Assembly (NCBI GenBank): GCA_905178155.1
Contig: CAJINV010000037.1
Coordinates: 81,353 to 107,154, forward strand
Direction: 5' to 3'
Source: Amoebophrya sp. A120
Lineage: Eukaryota > Sar > Dinophyceae > Syndiniales > Amoebophryaceae
Length of the DNA: 25,802 nt
The position numbers and the translations under genes are program-made. Positions 12,301-19,367 of the stretch are shown piece by piece. Numbering within the stretch: position 1 is the first letter of the stretch; each line of letters begins with the position of its first letter. The notes below the pieces were generated by a model. It was given only the letters and a program-made list of their open reading frames with translations. It had not been told where the DNA came from and did not search any database.

Positions 12301-15300
12301 AGACATAACTGTTGTCGTCGTGGCACCCGCACTGTTCGTCGTGGTTCCTGAACCTGTTGATGTGGCACTATCAAAGGAGCAAGTGAATCACTTTCAAAAG
12401 AATCATAGGGTCGAAAAAAAAAAAATTCGGAGCGTCCCCAACTGCCGTAGCGCCTGCAGCTTTTTTCCCCGCGCCAGACACAGCTGGTCGGTAGATTGCA
12501 GTGGGCGAATGCTTGAGAAGGCTGCGACCAAAAGCCCCAGGCGTCGCATTTTGGTAAGGAGAAGGCTGCGAGATGTAGTGCGCAGAAGATGCCATAGAAG
12601 ATACCCCAAGACCAGCCCAAAGCATCATACCGTGGGGCATAATGCTACTCCGCATGGTGCTACTGGCGCACTATTCTTACTTTTGCCCTACTCTACTGTT
12701 ACCAAGTGGCAGAAGTGGAACAGTGGAGGTGTAATCACTTGAGACGTGCAGCCTGTTTCAGACGAAAAAAAAGCCAAACCCACTTGATATCTGCTAGGGT
12801 GATTTGACGCGAAAAAGACGTGTTTCGGGCATCAATTTGATGCCAAAAATCGCGGTTTTTTGCAGGGGTGATTCAAGCAGATACTAAGCGGGAGGAGTCA
12901 AATGAATCATAGGGCTAATTGATAGCTACAAAACGCGAGGTGATTACACCTCTTTTTTTGCTTCGAAAAAGATGAATTTTTGGCAAAAATTGAGCTTTTT
13001 TCAGAAAATCCGACACCCTCGGGACGCTACGCCCGACGGTATGGAGGTGTAATCACTTCATTTTTATGGTGTCGCTTTTCCTATCTTTAGCAATGGGCTT
13101 GTGCTTGGTATTTTGGGTTGCGAATGCTTCCCCCGAGTTGTTTGCAAGCTATTCAGGCGCGATGGCCCCAGCGTCCACTCATGGCCATTGCGTTCGTCCC
13201 CCGTAGCCACCAACCAAATAGCGCAAACCTTATCGAGAAAGGCGCGACCTTCCTGAGGAGCGTCGCTGTGTCTCAGGTTGTTTGGTTGTATATATTGGGC
13301 GCTTCCTTATGCGTGCGAGCCGGGCCATGCACTGCGATACTTGGAAAGTTTTTTTTTTCCGTATGGTGATTCATTTGTAATGTGATTCATTTACCCCTGT
13401 GATAGGCACCCGCACTGTTCGTCGTGGTTCCTGAACCTGTTGATAGTTCGCGGATTATTTGCTTTGCCTGCTCCTCGGAGACGACTATTGTGGATTTTCT
13501 TGTTTGTTCCTCCGTGTTGTAGTTGTCCTCCATGATCTCATCTCGCATCTCCTGCATCACAGCATCATCCGAACTAGATACAACCAACGCCCGGGAAGGG
13601 GAAGATGCTCCTTCGTCTCCCAGCATCACAGAGTCCTGTTCGACTTTTCTCCTCCCAATTTTCCTCCGTCTAACCCGCCTTTGCACCGTTTGCACGACCG
13701 GAACGACTTTTTTTACCACGATTTTTTTCCTTCTTCGGATTTGTCTCACTTGCCGCTTCGCAATTTGCTTCTCCTGGATCTCCTCCTCCATCCCGGCAGG
13801 CATCATAGAACTCAAGATGAAGTCCTCGTCTAGAAGCCTCTCGTCGTCAAAAAACAACCTTGCCTGCACCGAAGACTCCAAGTCGCGGAGGGACCGCGCG
13901 CGGAGAAGGGAACTCGGGCTATAACTGCTGGAGGAAGAACTGCTACTATTGCTGCCATTCGCGCTGCTGTTCGTGTCATTCAGCACATCTTCGGTCCCGT
14001 TGGTTCCGTTCGTCTCTGTCACATTCGTTTCGTTGTATTCTGTTACATTCGACGTCTCGTTGTACTCTGTTACATTCGTCTCGTTGTAATATTCTGTTAC
14101 ATTGGTTTCGTTGTATTGTGAGGAAAAATCCCCCCTCCCCATATCGAAAAGGCACGCTTCCGAAAGTTTGCGCTGCTGATTTGAGGTCACAAATCACGTT
14201 TGTCTTGCAAGAAGACAAGGGCAAAAGCTTCGCCCCAATTATGGAGGCGATTTGTCATGCTGTTGGGCCTAAAGCGGAGCCGTTTGCCATGCTGAACAAC
14301 TAGACCGATACGCCCCTGCATAGCCTGGGGATCTGGCCGCGATGCCTTCCTGCAATACAAAGCCGATTTGTGTACACAAACCCCGCATCACAGATTTCCA
14401 TTTCGATATGGGGTGGGGGGATTTTTCCTTTTGATACGTTGAATTCGGTTTCATTCACGGTCACATTCGTGAAATTCGTGACATTTTCAGATATCCTAAG
14501 TAAGAACGCACCCACGCCAGAGTTGTAATGCAGATTTGCAAAGACAGAGAGACTTGTAATGCGCATCACCATGAGAGCCATTTCCAATCCTGTTTTGGAA
14601 TTTGTGATGCTGTGAACAGGATGAGCCGATGAATCTGTAATGCGGCTGCACTTGCTAACCTGCACTACACTGCAGACCTCAACTTGTCATGCGTGACTCA
14701 CAAAACTCCTAGGTTTGTGTTGCAACATCCCCTTCCTGACTCTGGTGTGGGTACGTTTTTACTCAGGATATCAGACTCGAAATATTCTGTGGTCTCGTTG
14801 GTCGAATTTGTCGTGTTGACGGGCACCACATCTTCTTCTTCCGAAGCTGCTTGTGGCGGCGGTATCCTCGCGAAGCTGAAGTAATCCCTGGTGTAATTCG
14901 TGAAGGTTTTTCTCGTCGTCACCACCTCCAGCCGGACAAATTTCTCGAATTTAACCTGGTTGTTTAGTAGAACGGAGAAATCGGTTTTGGCAAAGTCGTA
15001 CATGCGCTGATAAAAGGAAGACGTTGTATTTATCTTGCTGTTTTCCCTGTACGACTTCAAAAAATCGTCCAGATAACTCCCAGCGAACGCGTTGAACGCA
15101 TTCCCCATCGCTTTCGCGAAGAAGTGGGCGAGCAAATCTTCGTTCTGAAGAAGCATGTCTGCGGTTTGCTCCGAGTTGGCTTCGAGTAGGAGTTTCCCCT
15201 CCAGAATCGCATTGCAGGAAGTGGATTTTTGTGCTGTGGTCTGGGTAGAAGTTTGCGTTGTGTTTGAAGAGGTAGCTGTTGTTCCTCGTGTAGTTCCGGC

Positions 15301-17912
15301 GTTGTAGGAATCTAAAGCGGTTGCTTCCGCGGAAATATCAACGACTGGCTGCTGTGGAGCGCCGGTGGTCGCAGTAACAGTAGCTGCTGACGCAGCCACT
15401 ACGTCCCGGAACAGCCAGAATGGGTTCCTTGACGATGTTGCTCCTCCTACCGCGACCGTGGCGCCTATTGTCGTGCTATTCGAAGTCGCACTCAAAGTGT
15501 TGTTCCCAGTTGCGTTTACGTCACTTTCGTCATCTGATACGGACCCAGCTGCAGTGCTGTTTGTCACATTAGAAAAATCTGTCTCATTGGAGGTTCCATT
15601 TACCACAGAGGATGATGAATTCGTTACATTCATTCCCATGTCGGAGGAGGAAACCGCAGCATCGTCGTACTCGGTCGTTGTATTTGAACTGTTGCTATCG
15701 TTCGCCACTTGTGCTGCTGCACTACCTGCAACTACTACATCCAGCCTCGGATCCAGCGGCAGCCAAAGTTCGTTATCGTGACAATCTCTCACCGCCTGGA
15801 CGATTCTCGGGCACGTGAGAGGCTCGAAAAAGCCTGCAGATCTGCTTGGCAAAGTAAACGAAATCCGCAAACCTGTTGCACTATCTTCAAAAACTCTCGC
15901 TAATGGGTGGGGCGGTGGAGTCGTCGTTGTGGTTACCACTGCACCCTGTGATGTTGCTGGTGATGAATCCGATTCGCCACTGGCGCTTCCCGTGCTGTTG
16001 GAGTCATTCGCTGCTGACGACGTCGTATTCGAACCTAATATTCCAGAGCTGCTATCATCCTCGGTGGAGGACGTGGTGTTATAATTCCAAGACGTCGAGC
16101 CGTTGCTTGCATTGGTTTCGTTCGTCGTGGTACTATCCGATGCTGAGTAGTTGTAGTTCGACGTATTGCTTTCATTACCAACAGCAACTGCACTGTCGTC
16201 GTCATACGCGATCGCCTGTGAAGCATTGCTTGCAGAGGACCCTCCTGTCGCTGCCTGTGCATATATCTGTTCCCCGAGACCGGAAATTTCCGCCTTCAAC
16301 CAGTCATAGAAGGCGAAAGAAAAACTGATTTCACTCGCACTCGTGTTCTGTTGAAAACAGTTCTGGTAAATGGAATTCGCGTTGGTGCCAGAAAGAACGT
16401 CTTTCACACTCTTATCAATTGCAAAAATGTCTGGGTCTGGAAGGATGCAATTTGTATTGCTAATTGTGGATTGAATTGAATTGAAGTAGCGACGCCCCCT
16501 GACGTGCCTCGGTAGCCGATTGCTCTACCAACCGGAGGTGCTAAGTACATGCTTACTTCTTCCTTCGTCGAGCACCTTATTCGCCATACAAACCGTTCGG
16601 TGAGCAATTACCCGGACTGCCGGCCCAATTTGTGCCGGTTTTGGTGTTTTAGGGAGATACCCGCAACGCCCCCACGGAGTTGGCGAAACCCTGATAGCCA
16701 GCGAGACGCAACCCTTGGCGGACCTGAACGACCTGAGACCATCCCCACCTTTGGATGTGTTGTCTCCCGCTTGTGCTGCACGTTCTGCTTCGAGCCGCCC
16801 AGACCCTGTGCCCCGCGGGATCTCGGTTCGCACAATGTTGGTTAGTACGCATCGTATCCTGATCGCGGCCGGCGAGTTTGTAGTTGGGGGGGCTACTTCT
16901 TTTCTTGAGGGGTCGAGGTAGTGGCATTGCTAATTGTGGATCGTGCAAAAATCTGTGTTGCATGAATGCCAAAAGTTGTCCACTTTTGACCAAGTTGAGA
17001 GGAAGTTTCTTATGCAGATTAGGCATGATAGGGATCTCACCGAGTCTGTCATGCTAGGTCCTGCATTCCAGACGACATGGATCATCGAAAATCTGCATGA
17101 CAAGTCTCGGAATCTTCCAGACCCAGACATTCTTGCATTTGATAACTCTCCTGTTCTAGCAAATCCCAAATCAAATCCTCGTTGGTGGTAAAAGCCCGTT
17201 TCAATTGCGAGACGACAAGAGTCCCTTCCGGGTTTGGTACCACTGTGGTTTGCGCTTGTGTTGAAGATGCTGTGTCGATTATGAGGCTCGATCTTCTCAC
17301 ATTGCTCTCCGTTACATAAGGCAACGGAGTGGTGGTGGTGGTGACTGCTACAGATTGGCCTGTAGTTGTTCCTGTGGCGTTGTTCCCATTTGGCGCAGCA
17401 CTCTGATTTGAGGAATTCGTGTCGTTTGTGCTGCTGCTGTTTCGATGATCCGCGTCAGAAGTGTTCCCGTCAGCACCAGCTGCGGTCGTATTCTGCATGT
17501 AGTACTCATCTTCCGTCAGCAGCAACGCTAGTAACTGCTGACTCGTCAGGGATTCTAAGCCGTAGCTCGTCTTCACCTGCTCCACCGTCTCAAATTTTGT
17601 CGAGCTAGAGGACGAAGCAGATGAGGAACTGGTAGCTGCAGCCATACTAGCAGTGGTGGTTGTTCCACTATTTCCTCCGCTGCCGTGGTAGCTACCGTAA
17701 AAGGACGGGCTTAATCGTTTCAAATACTTCGCTATTTCCATAGCTATCCTCCCCTGCTCGCACCGCTCCACGAAAAGAGATTCGCCGGTGACCATTGTAG
17801 TAGCAGCCTGGGATTGTTGCGCCAAAGCAGACTTGTAAAAGTGCTCGCGTCCTCCGGCTGCGAGGAGTGCTGCGAAGCCGGTGGCTATTACTTGTTTCCC
17901 TAAAAACTTCAT
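311..17912 (-). CDS. Giant secreted Asn/Ser/Thr-rich protein, 14 exons
   Basis: I do not recognise the family. Exons, 5' to 3' on the minus strand: 17912-17145, 16407-14771, 14486-14437, 14108-13405, 12363-12309, 11450-11405, 10206-9816, 9556-9374, 9106-9049, 8765-6879, 6552-4060, 3715-1686, 1419-1338, 1053-311. They sum to 11,127 nt with every junction in phase (3,708 residues). The chosen start (17912) begins a signal-peptide-like stretch, MKFLGKQVIATGFAALLAAG; an in-frame ATG at 18065 would add 51 residues and bury it. The product has dozens of N-x-S/T sequons in NSS/NTT-rich linkers between folded-looking blocks. Cysteine blocks recur: KCCILFAYVGHCL (exon 10), EICCPYPDAELC (exon 11), DTCCSDYFYHYLECLDRNC (exon 12), DVCCTLFTELRGCLKQEC (exon 14). 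Exon 4 holds a strongly basic stretch (RQIRRRKKIVVKK). No membrane anchor is evident at the C-terminus (ends TYTCKL). A secreted, wall or surface glycoprotein is inference. Confidence 0.82.
1059..1337. mobile_element. Family B introner (B1), intron 13
   Basis: The 279-bp element starts TATCCTGTGTAAAAACGTCC and ends with the near complement (GGGGACGTTTTCACATAGGATA region). TTTTC flanks it on both sides (1054-1058 and 1338-1342). Removing the element and one TTTTC joins exon 13 (..STCMVK) to exon 14 (TPFNNPFG..) in frame on the minus strand. The interior carries TTGTCATGC/TTGTAATGC motifs shared with the other families. Confidence 0.9.
1425..1685. mobile_element. Family A introner (A1), intron 12
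   Basis: The 261-bp element has inverted arms around AAAAATGTCTGGGTCTGGAA and TTCCAGACCCAGACATTTTT, with TSD TTCCA (1420-1424 and 1686-1690). Excision with one TSD joins ..LFQNVE to FSSIRPSYYE in frame. Reading into the 5' arm meets an in-frame TAA, so intron use must start at or near the TSD. A GT..AG alternative offset by a few bases (GTAAAAATG to TTTTCAAG) also keeps frame here. Confidence 0.9.
3721..4059. mobile_element. Family C introner (C1), intron 11
   Basis: The 339-bp element has arms containing AAAAATCCCCCCTCCCCATA and its complement near 4032-4050. TSD TATTT lies at 3716-3720 and 4060-4064. Its first base is C instead of the usual T. Excision joins ..SSNSSTN to IQDTCCSDYFYHYL in frame. 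The interior has palindromic GATTTGTG/CACAAATC blocks typical of this family. Confidence 0.9.
6558..6878. mobile_element. Family C introner (C2), intron 10
   Basis: The 321-bp element starts TATCAAAATGAAAAATCCCC and ends near GGGGGGATTTTTCCTTGCAATA. TSD CCGCA is at 6553-6557 and 6879-6883. Excision joins ..NTTDTTA to GAGGDSASQSPAPG in frame, and a stop sits just upstream of the TSD on the 3' side, fixing the exon edge. The interior carries the 18-bp palindrome GATTTGTGTACACAAATC. Confidence 0.92.
8771..9048. mobile_element. Family B introner (B2), intron 9
   Basis: The 278-bp element starts CATCCTGAGTAAAAACGTCC and ends with a GGGGACGTTTTTCCTCACGATA arm. The flanks are GGTCG (8766-8770) and GGTCC (9049-9053), a TSD with one mismatch. 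Excision joins ..ALNTSLD to QNIETFTTQYTTK in frame. The imperfect TSD and the C first base suggest an older insertion than its relatives. Confidence 0.87.
9112..9373. mobile_element. Family A introner (A2), intron 8
   Basis: The 262-bp element starts TATGGATTGCAAATATGTCT and ends GACATATTTGCATTTGATA. TSD GGTGT is at 9107-9111 and 9374-9378. Excision joins ..NTMHNNT to LDIDTNNET in frame. Only 58 coding bases separate it from introner B2. Confidence 0.92.
9562..9815. mobile_element. Family A introner (A3), intron 7
   Basis: The 254-bp element starts TATGCATTGCAAATATGTCT and ends CAGACATTTTTGCATTTGATA. TSD TTTCA is at 9557-9561 and 9816-9820. Excision joins ..WEDLAQALK to RRQNANVTSVDG in frame. 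Confidence 0.92.
10182..10221. repeat. Coding tandem-repeat unit, copy 1
   Basis: This 40-bp sequence recurs exactly at 11419, 12322 and 13405. On the minus strand it encodes the core of a repeat of about 14 residues (STGSGTTTNSAGA). Here it opens exon 7 and runs on into TSTSQAQQQLQ. Confidence 0.9.
10328..10431. repeat. Direct-repeat cluster GTCACAACAMTAAGCTGT
   Basis: Three copies of the 18-mer GTCACAACAMTAAGCTGT lie at 10328-10345, 10363-10380 and 10414-10431, with further AAGCTGT fragments between and before them. The cluster sits directly upstream of the nested plus-strand ORF and could be part of its upstream region or a subterminal repeat of the carrying element. Confidence 0.75.
10456..11346 (+). 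CDS. Nested ORF of unknown function, antisense within an intron
   Basis: I do not recognise this 296-codon ORF. It is uninterrupted and lies on the strand opposite the giant gene, wholly inside that gene's intron 6. From about residue 47 (ATG at 10594, a plausible true start) it reads like a soluble, charged, globular protein, with blocks such as EADKAQELYDDMMKP and GFPQFEKGMYYLDQWTQEAF, a Gly-rich turn (SSGGGSGDTGN) and an aromatic/proline C-terminus. I see no signal peptide or membrane segment, no transposase catalytic pattern and no reverse-transcriptase motif. Its composition is unlike the Asn/Ser/Thr-rich host protein. It could be cargo of a mobile intron, a duplicated host gene fragment or an exon of another gene. 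A real coding sequence is likely given its length and composition, but the start is uncertain. Confidence 0.6.
   Translation: MYCITWKGTQLLSGLQMMQARKYPGRFFLLFRIPEEQDEPLRVVDNMQTVKPNSEKGYDAAKVRKLVTPNVREEADKAQELYDDMMKPHLAIDFEQFFTLWDKTNKAARFLEYIQGRGNTQLENSLISSGGGSGDTGNALLRGFPQFEKGMYYLDQWTQEAFQLYGNVVNMCNHLMHKVTGGALVPLPGQGGNGGWCKKKEMTPEQGCQPDNLAEEIFGPIPEAKSAADIFEETKNGKDVTVRVKPLFVVRRPIEVLEPIEIPYVIARKNPTYTGDRCGVAISRGKADKYFHLPEK
11419..11458. repeat. Coding tandem-repeat unit, copy 2
   Basis: Exact 40-bp match to the other three units. It lies at the exon 6 boundary and spans the 5-bp TSD (CTGTT) of the next insertion. Confidence 0.9.
11456..12308. mobile_element. 0.85-kb TIR element (intron 5)
   Basis: The 853-bp insertion is flanked by CTGTT (11451-11455 and 12309-12313). 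The best-conserved inverted arms start slightly inside: CGTTAGC at 11475 followed by GTGAATTTGTAGTGAATTT, matching GCTAACG ending at 12292 and its complement. Excision with one CTGTT joins ..NSAGATTTTG to SGTTTNSAGA in frame. The interior holds three near-copies of GCATTTTCCCGGCAGGCG (about 11794, 11827, 11851). Its open frames on both strands look non-coding. Confidence 0.75.
12322..12361. repeat. Coding tandem-repeat unit, copy 3
   Basis: Exact 40-bp match. It is followed directly by GTGGCAC, the start of the next unit, before the next insertion begins. This shows the units were originally in tandem. Confidence 0.92.
12369..13404. mobile_element. 1.04-kb TIR element (intron 4)
   Basis: The 1,036-bp element starts TATCAAAGGAGCAAGTGAAT and ends with the matching arm (GTGATTCATTTACCCCTGTGATA); TSD GGCAC is at 12364-12368 and 13405-13409. 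The inverted repeat extends about 45 bp imperfectly. Excision restores an exact tandem coding repeat (..NSAG|ATSTGSG..) in frame. The interior repeats GAGGTGTAATCACTT (about 12724 and 13042, inverted near 12938) and AATCATAGGG. It has the same TATC..GATA ends and 5-bp TSD as the short introners, although its sequence is unrelated. Confidence 0.85.
13405..13444. repeat. Coding tandem-repeat unit, copy 4
   Basis: Exact 40-bp match, at the 3' end of exon 4 where the frame reads ..IIRELSTGSGTTTNSAGA. It begins with the GGCAC TSD of the 1.04-kb element. Confidence 0.92.
14114..14436. mobile_element. Family C introner (C3), intron 3
   Basis: The 323-bp element starts TATTGTGAGGAAAAATCCCC and ends with GGGGGGATTTTTCCTTTTGATA. 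TSD CGTTG is at 14109-14113 and 14437-14441. Excision joins ..VNETEFN to ETNVTEYYNETN in frame. It sits only 50 coding bases from introner B3. Confidence 0.92.
14492..14770. mobile_element. Family B introner (B3), intron 2
   Basis: The 279-bp element starts TATCCTAAGTAAGAACGCAC and ends with TACGTTTTTACTCAGGATA. TSD TCAGA is at 14487-14491 and 14771-14775. Excision joins ..TTEYFES to ENVTNFTNV in frame. A GT..AG pair present in its ends (GTAAAAACG..TTACTTAG) would shift the frame, so the TSD junction is favoured. Confidence 0.92.
16413..17144. mobile_element. Family A introner (A4), intron 1, with nested insertion
   Basis: The arms start TATCAATTGCAAAAATGTCT and end CAGACATTCTTGCATTTGATA. 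TSD ACTCT is at 16408-16412 and 17145-17149. The element is 732 bp, but subtracting the nested retroposon and its duplicated 16-mer leaves 262 bp, the size of A2 and A7. Excision joins ..LLEQES to VKDVLSGTNANS in frame. Confidence 0.92.
16472..16925 (-). mobile_element. SINE-like retroposon nested in introner A4
   Basis: The 454-bp insertion is bounded by a perfect 16-bp duplication, ATTGCTAATTGTGGAT (16456-16471 and 16926-16941). Read on the minus strand, its 3' end is a short (TTCAA)n-like tail, TTCAATTCAATTCA (16472-16485). Nearby is a tRNA D-arm-like string, GGTTGGTAGAGC (complement of 16522-16533). A long variable-length TSD with a simple-repeat tail is the signature of LINE-driven retroposition. 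It has no coding capacity that I trust. Whether the head derives from a tRNA or another small RNA is uncertain. Confidence 0.72.
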
Positions 17913-18339
17913 TTTTCTCCTTCTCCTCGGTTTGTGAAACATTTTCCAGGTCGCGTCCGCCCCTCGGGCTCCAGGATCTTCTGGTCGTGTGCAGCTGCCT
18001 TCTTGTGGTTGCCGCATCTTCGTGCAAGATGTGCTGGCGTGTCCCCTACTTGATGTCTTCTTCATTCCGTCTTATATCTCGTCGAGTGTCCGTGGTTCTC
18101 CCTCCATCTCTTTACCCACCGACACCGCTTGCGTTCCTTACTTTGAAAAAAAATTCTGGCACAACCAAAAACAAGTATTCATTCCGGAAAAGAAAAGAAG
18201 GGCAAGTCGTAGTTCGTCTCTTGCCGTAAGAACTACTTCTAGAACGCAGTAGTAGACGTAGTAGCAGCGCTACTTTAGAAGTACTTACGATTCATTTTTC
18301 AAGACCGCCTTGGTAACAAACTTTGTGTACAGGAGTTTG
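17913..18339. promoter_or_regulatory. Divergent intergenic region
   Basis: About 430 bp separate the start of the giant minus-strand gene from the plus-strand candidate at 18340. I see no TATA box or other firm element. If the ATG at 18065 is used instead, the first 150 bp are coding. This is the only space for the giant gene's promoter. Confidence 0.4.
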
Positions 18340-18724
18340 ATGATCATATGGTTATGGATTGCACTTCAGCACTGGTTCATTCATTTAAGAAGATGTCTTG
18401 GTGAAACTGTTTTTTTTCTGACCACAGTTCGTCGGATTGCGGTCTACTTCTTGAAAAAAAAGCAACGACAAGAGGAAGCGCAAGCACGTCCGAGGGACAA
18501 GGACGGCTCAAACGAGACGGAATGGAGTTGGCTGTATCCTGTGCAAAAGTACCGCACTCGTAGTAATTGCAGTCATGCATTACAAATTTTTTTCTTAAGG
18601 TAAATCCGCATTACAAATTTTATTTCTCATGCTGGGGAAATTTGTAATGCATTTATACGAGTACGATACTTTCGCAGTTCATAGTCTGGAGACGAAGACA
18701 TTGATTATTTTCTGTTCGAAATAA
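18340..18724 (+). CDS. Small membrane-protein candidate, two exons
   Basis: Not recognised. Exon 1 (18340-18534) and exon 2 (18689-18724) join across element B5 into a 76-residue frame ending in TAA. Residues 1-15 (MIIWLWIALQHWFIH) and about 23-40 (VFFLTTVRRIAVYF) are hydrophobic. A charged tail (KKKQRQEEAQARPRDKDG) follows. The join keeps frame only if the element plus one 5-bp flank is removed. The start could lie further upstream because the frame is open from about 18310. Base composition is more A/T-rich than in the giant gene, so a chance ORF remains possible. Confidence 0.4.
18535..18683. mobile_element. Short family B-like element (B5)
   Basis: The 149-bp element starts TATCCTGTGCAAAAGTACCG and ends with CGATACTTTCGCAGTTCATA, an imperfect inverted arm. 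Flanks GGCTG (18530-18534) and GTCTG (18684-18688) match at 4 of 5 bases. The arms extend inward (ACTCGTA../..TACGAGT, GCATTACAAAT/ATTTGTAATGC), so nearly the whole element folds on itself. It is about half the length of other B copies. Confidence 0.65.
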
Positions 18725-19367
18725 ACTTTCTAAGAGAAGTAGAAGACGACGAGAGAACTAGAAGAGGACTTTCTATATTTCGCAGCGTAATCATCCTTGC
18801 AGCAGGAGCTCCAAAGCGGAATGAGAATGAAAAAAACTTCCACTAGAAAAATGACCTGCTAGCTGTACCGAGATCTGAGAAACGGAAGAACTTTGCTGAA
18901 ACAAGCCAGAACGTCGTAAAGAGGAACTTTCTTTTGGACACACAACAAAGAAAAGCTACGAACAAGTTGTACAAGGCAGACACTATTACAGGTGTCGAGA
19001 TCTTCTCTGTGGACACAAACGAAGAATTCAGACGAATGATCTTTACCTGTGACGAGGATGTTTTAGTTTACAAGACTGAATGTAGAAACCTACACCGCAA
19101 GAAAGATAAAACCTCAACAACACCTGCGAACCAAAAAACCAAGCCGAACAGCGAGTCCTAGCATCTACAGTGTGATGTCTGCCGCAACGTCGCAATTCTG
19201 GCATAATTTCAACTGCATTTTCACGCGTCTAGAAATCAGTAGCTTTTCAACAAGAAACACGCGTCTTGGAGGTGAAGACCGTTTTTTTTGTCTGAAAATC
19301 TCAGGCGCATCAAGTTGACGCGCGAGGCATAGCGATAACGTCCGAGATTATGTACAACAACTATCCA
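18725..19367. other. Intergenic, no firm gene
   Basis: A/T-richer stretch. A short open frame at 18934-19161 (plus, Lys/Thr-rich, 75 codons, no ATG start) has no recognisable content. I see no RNA gene or repeat here. Confidence 0.5.

Noticed and set aside
16501-16560. tRNA gene (GGTTGGTAGAGC on the minus strand)
   Set aside because: Only a D-arm-like string is present. No matching acceptor stem or TPsiC arm could be found, and the string lies near the 3' end of a retroposon-like insertion.
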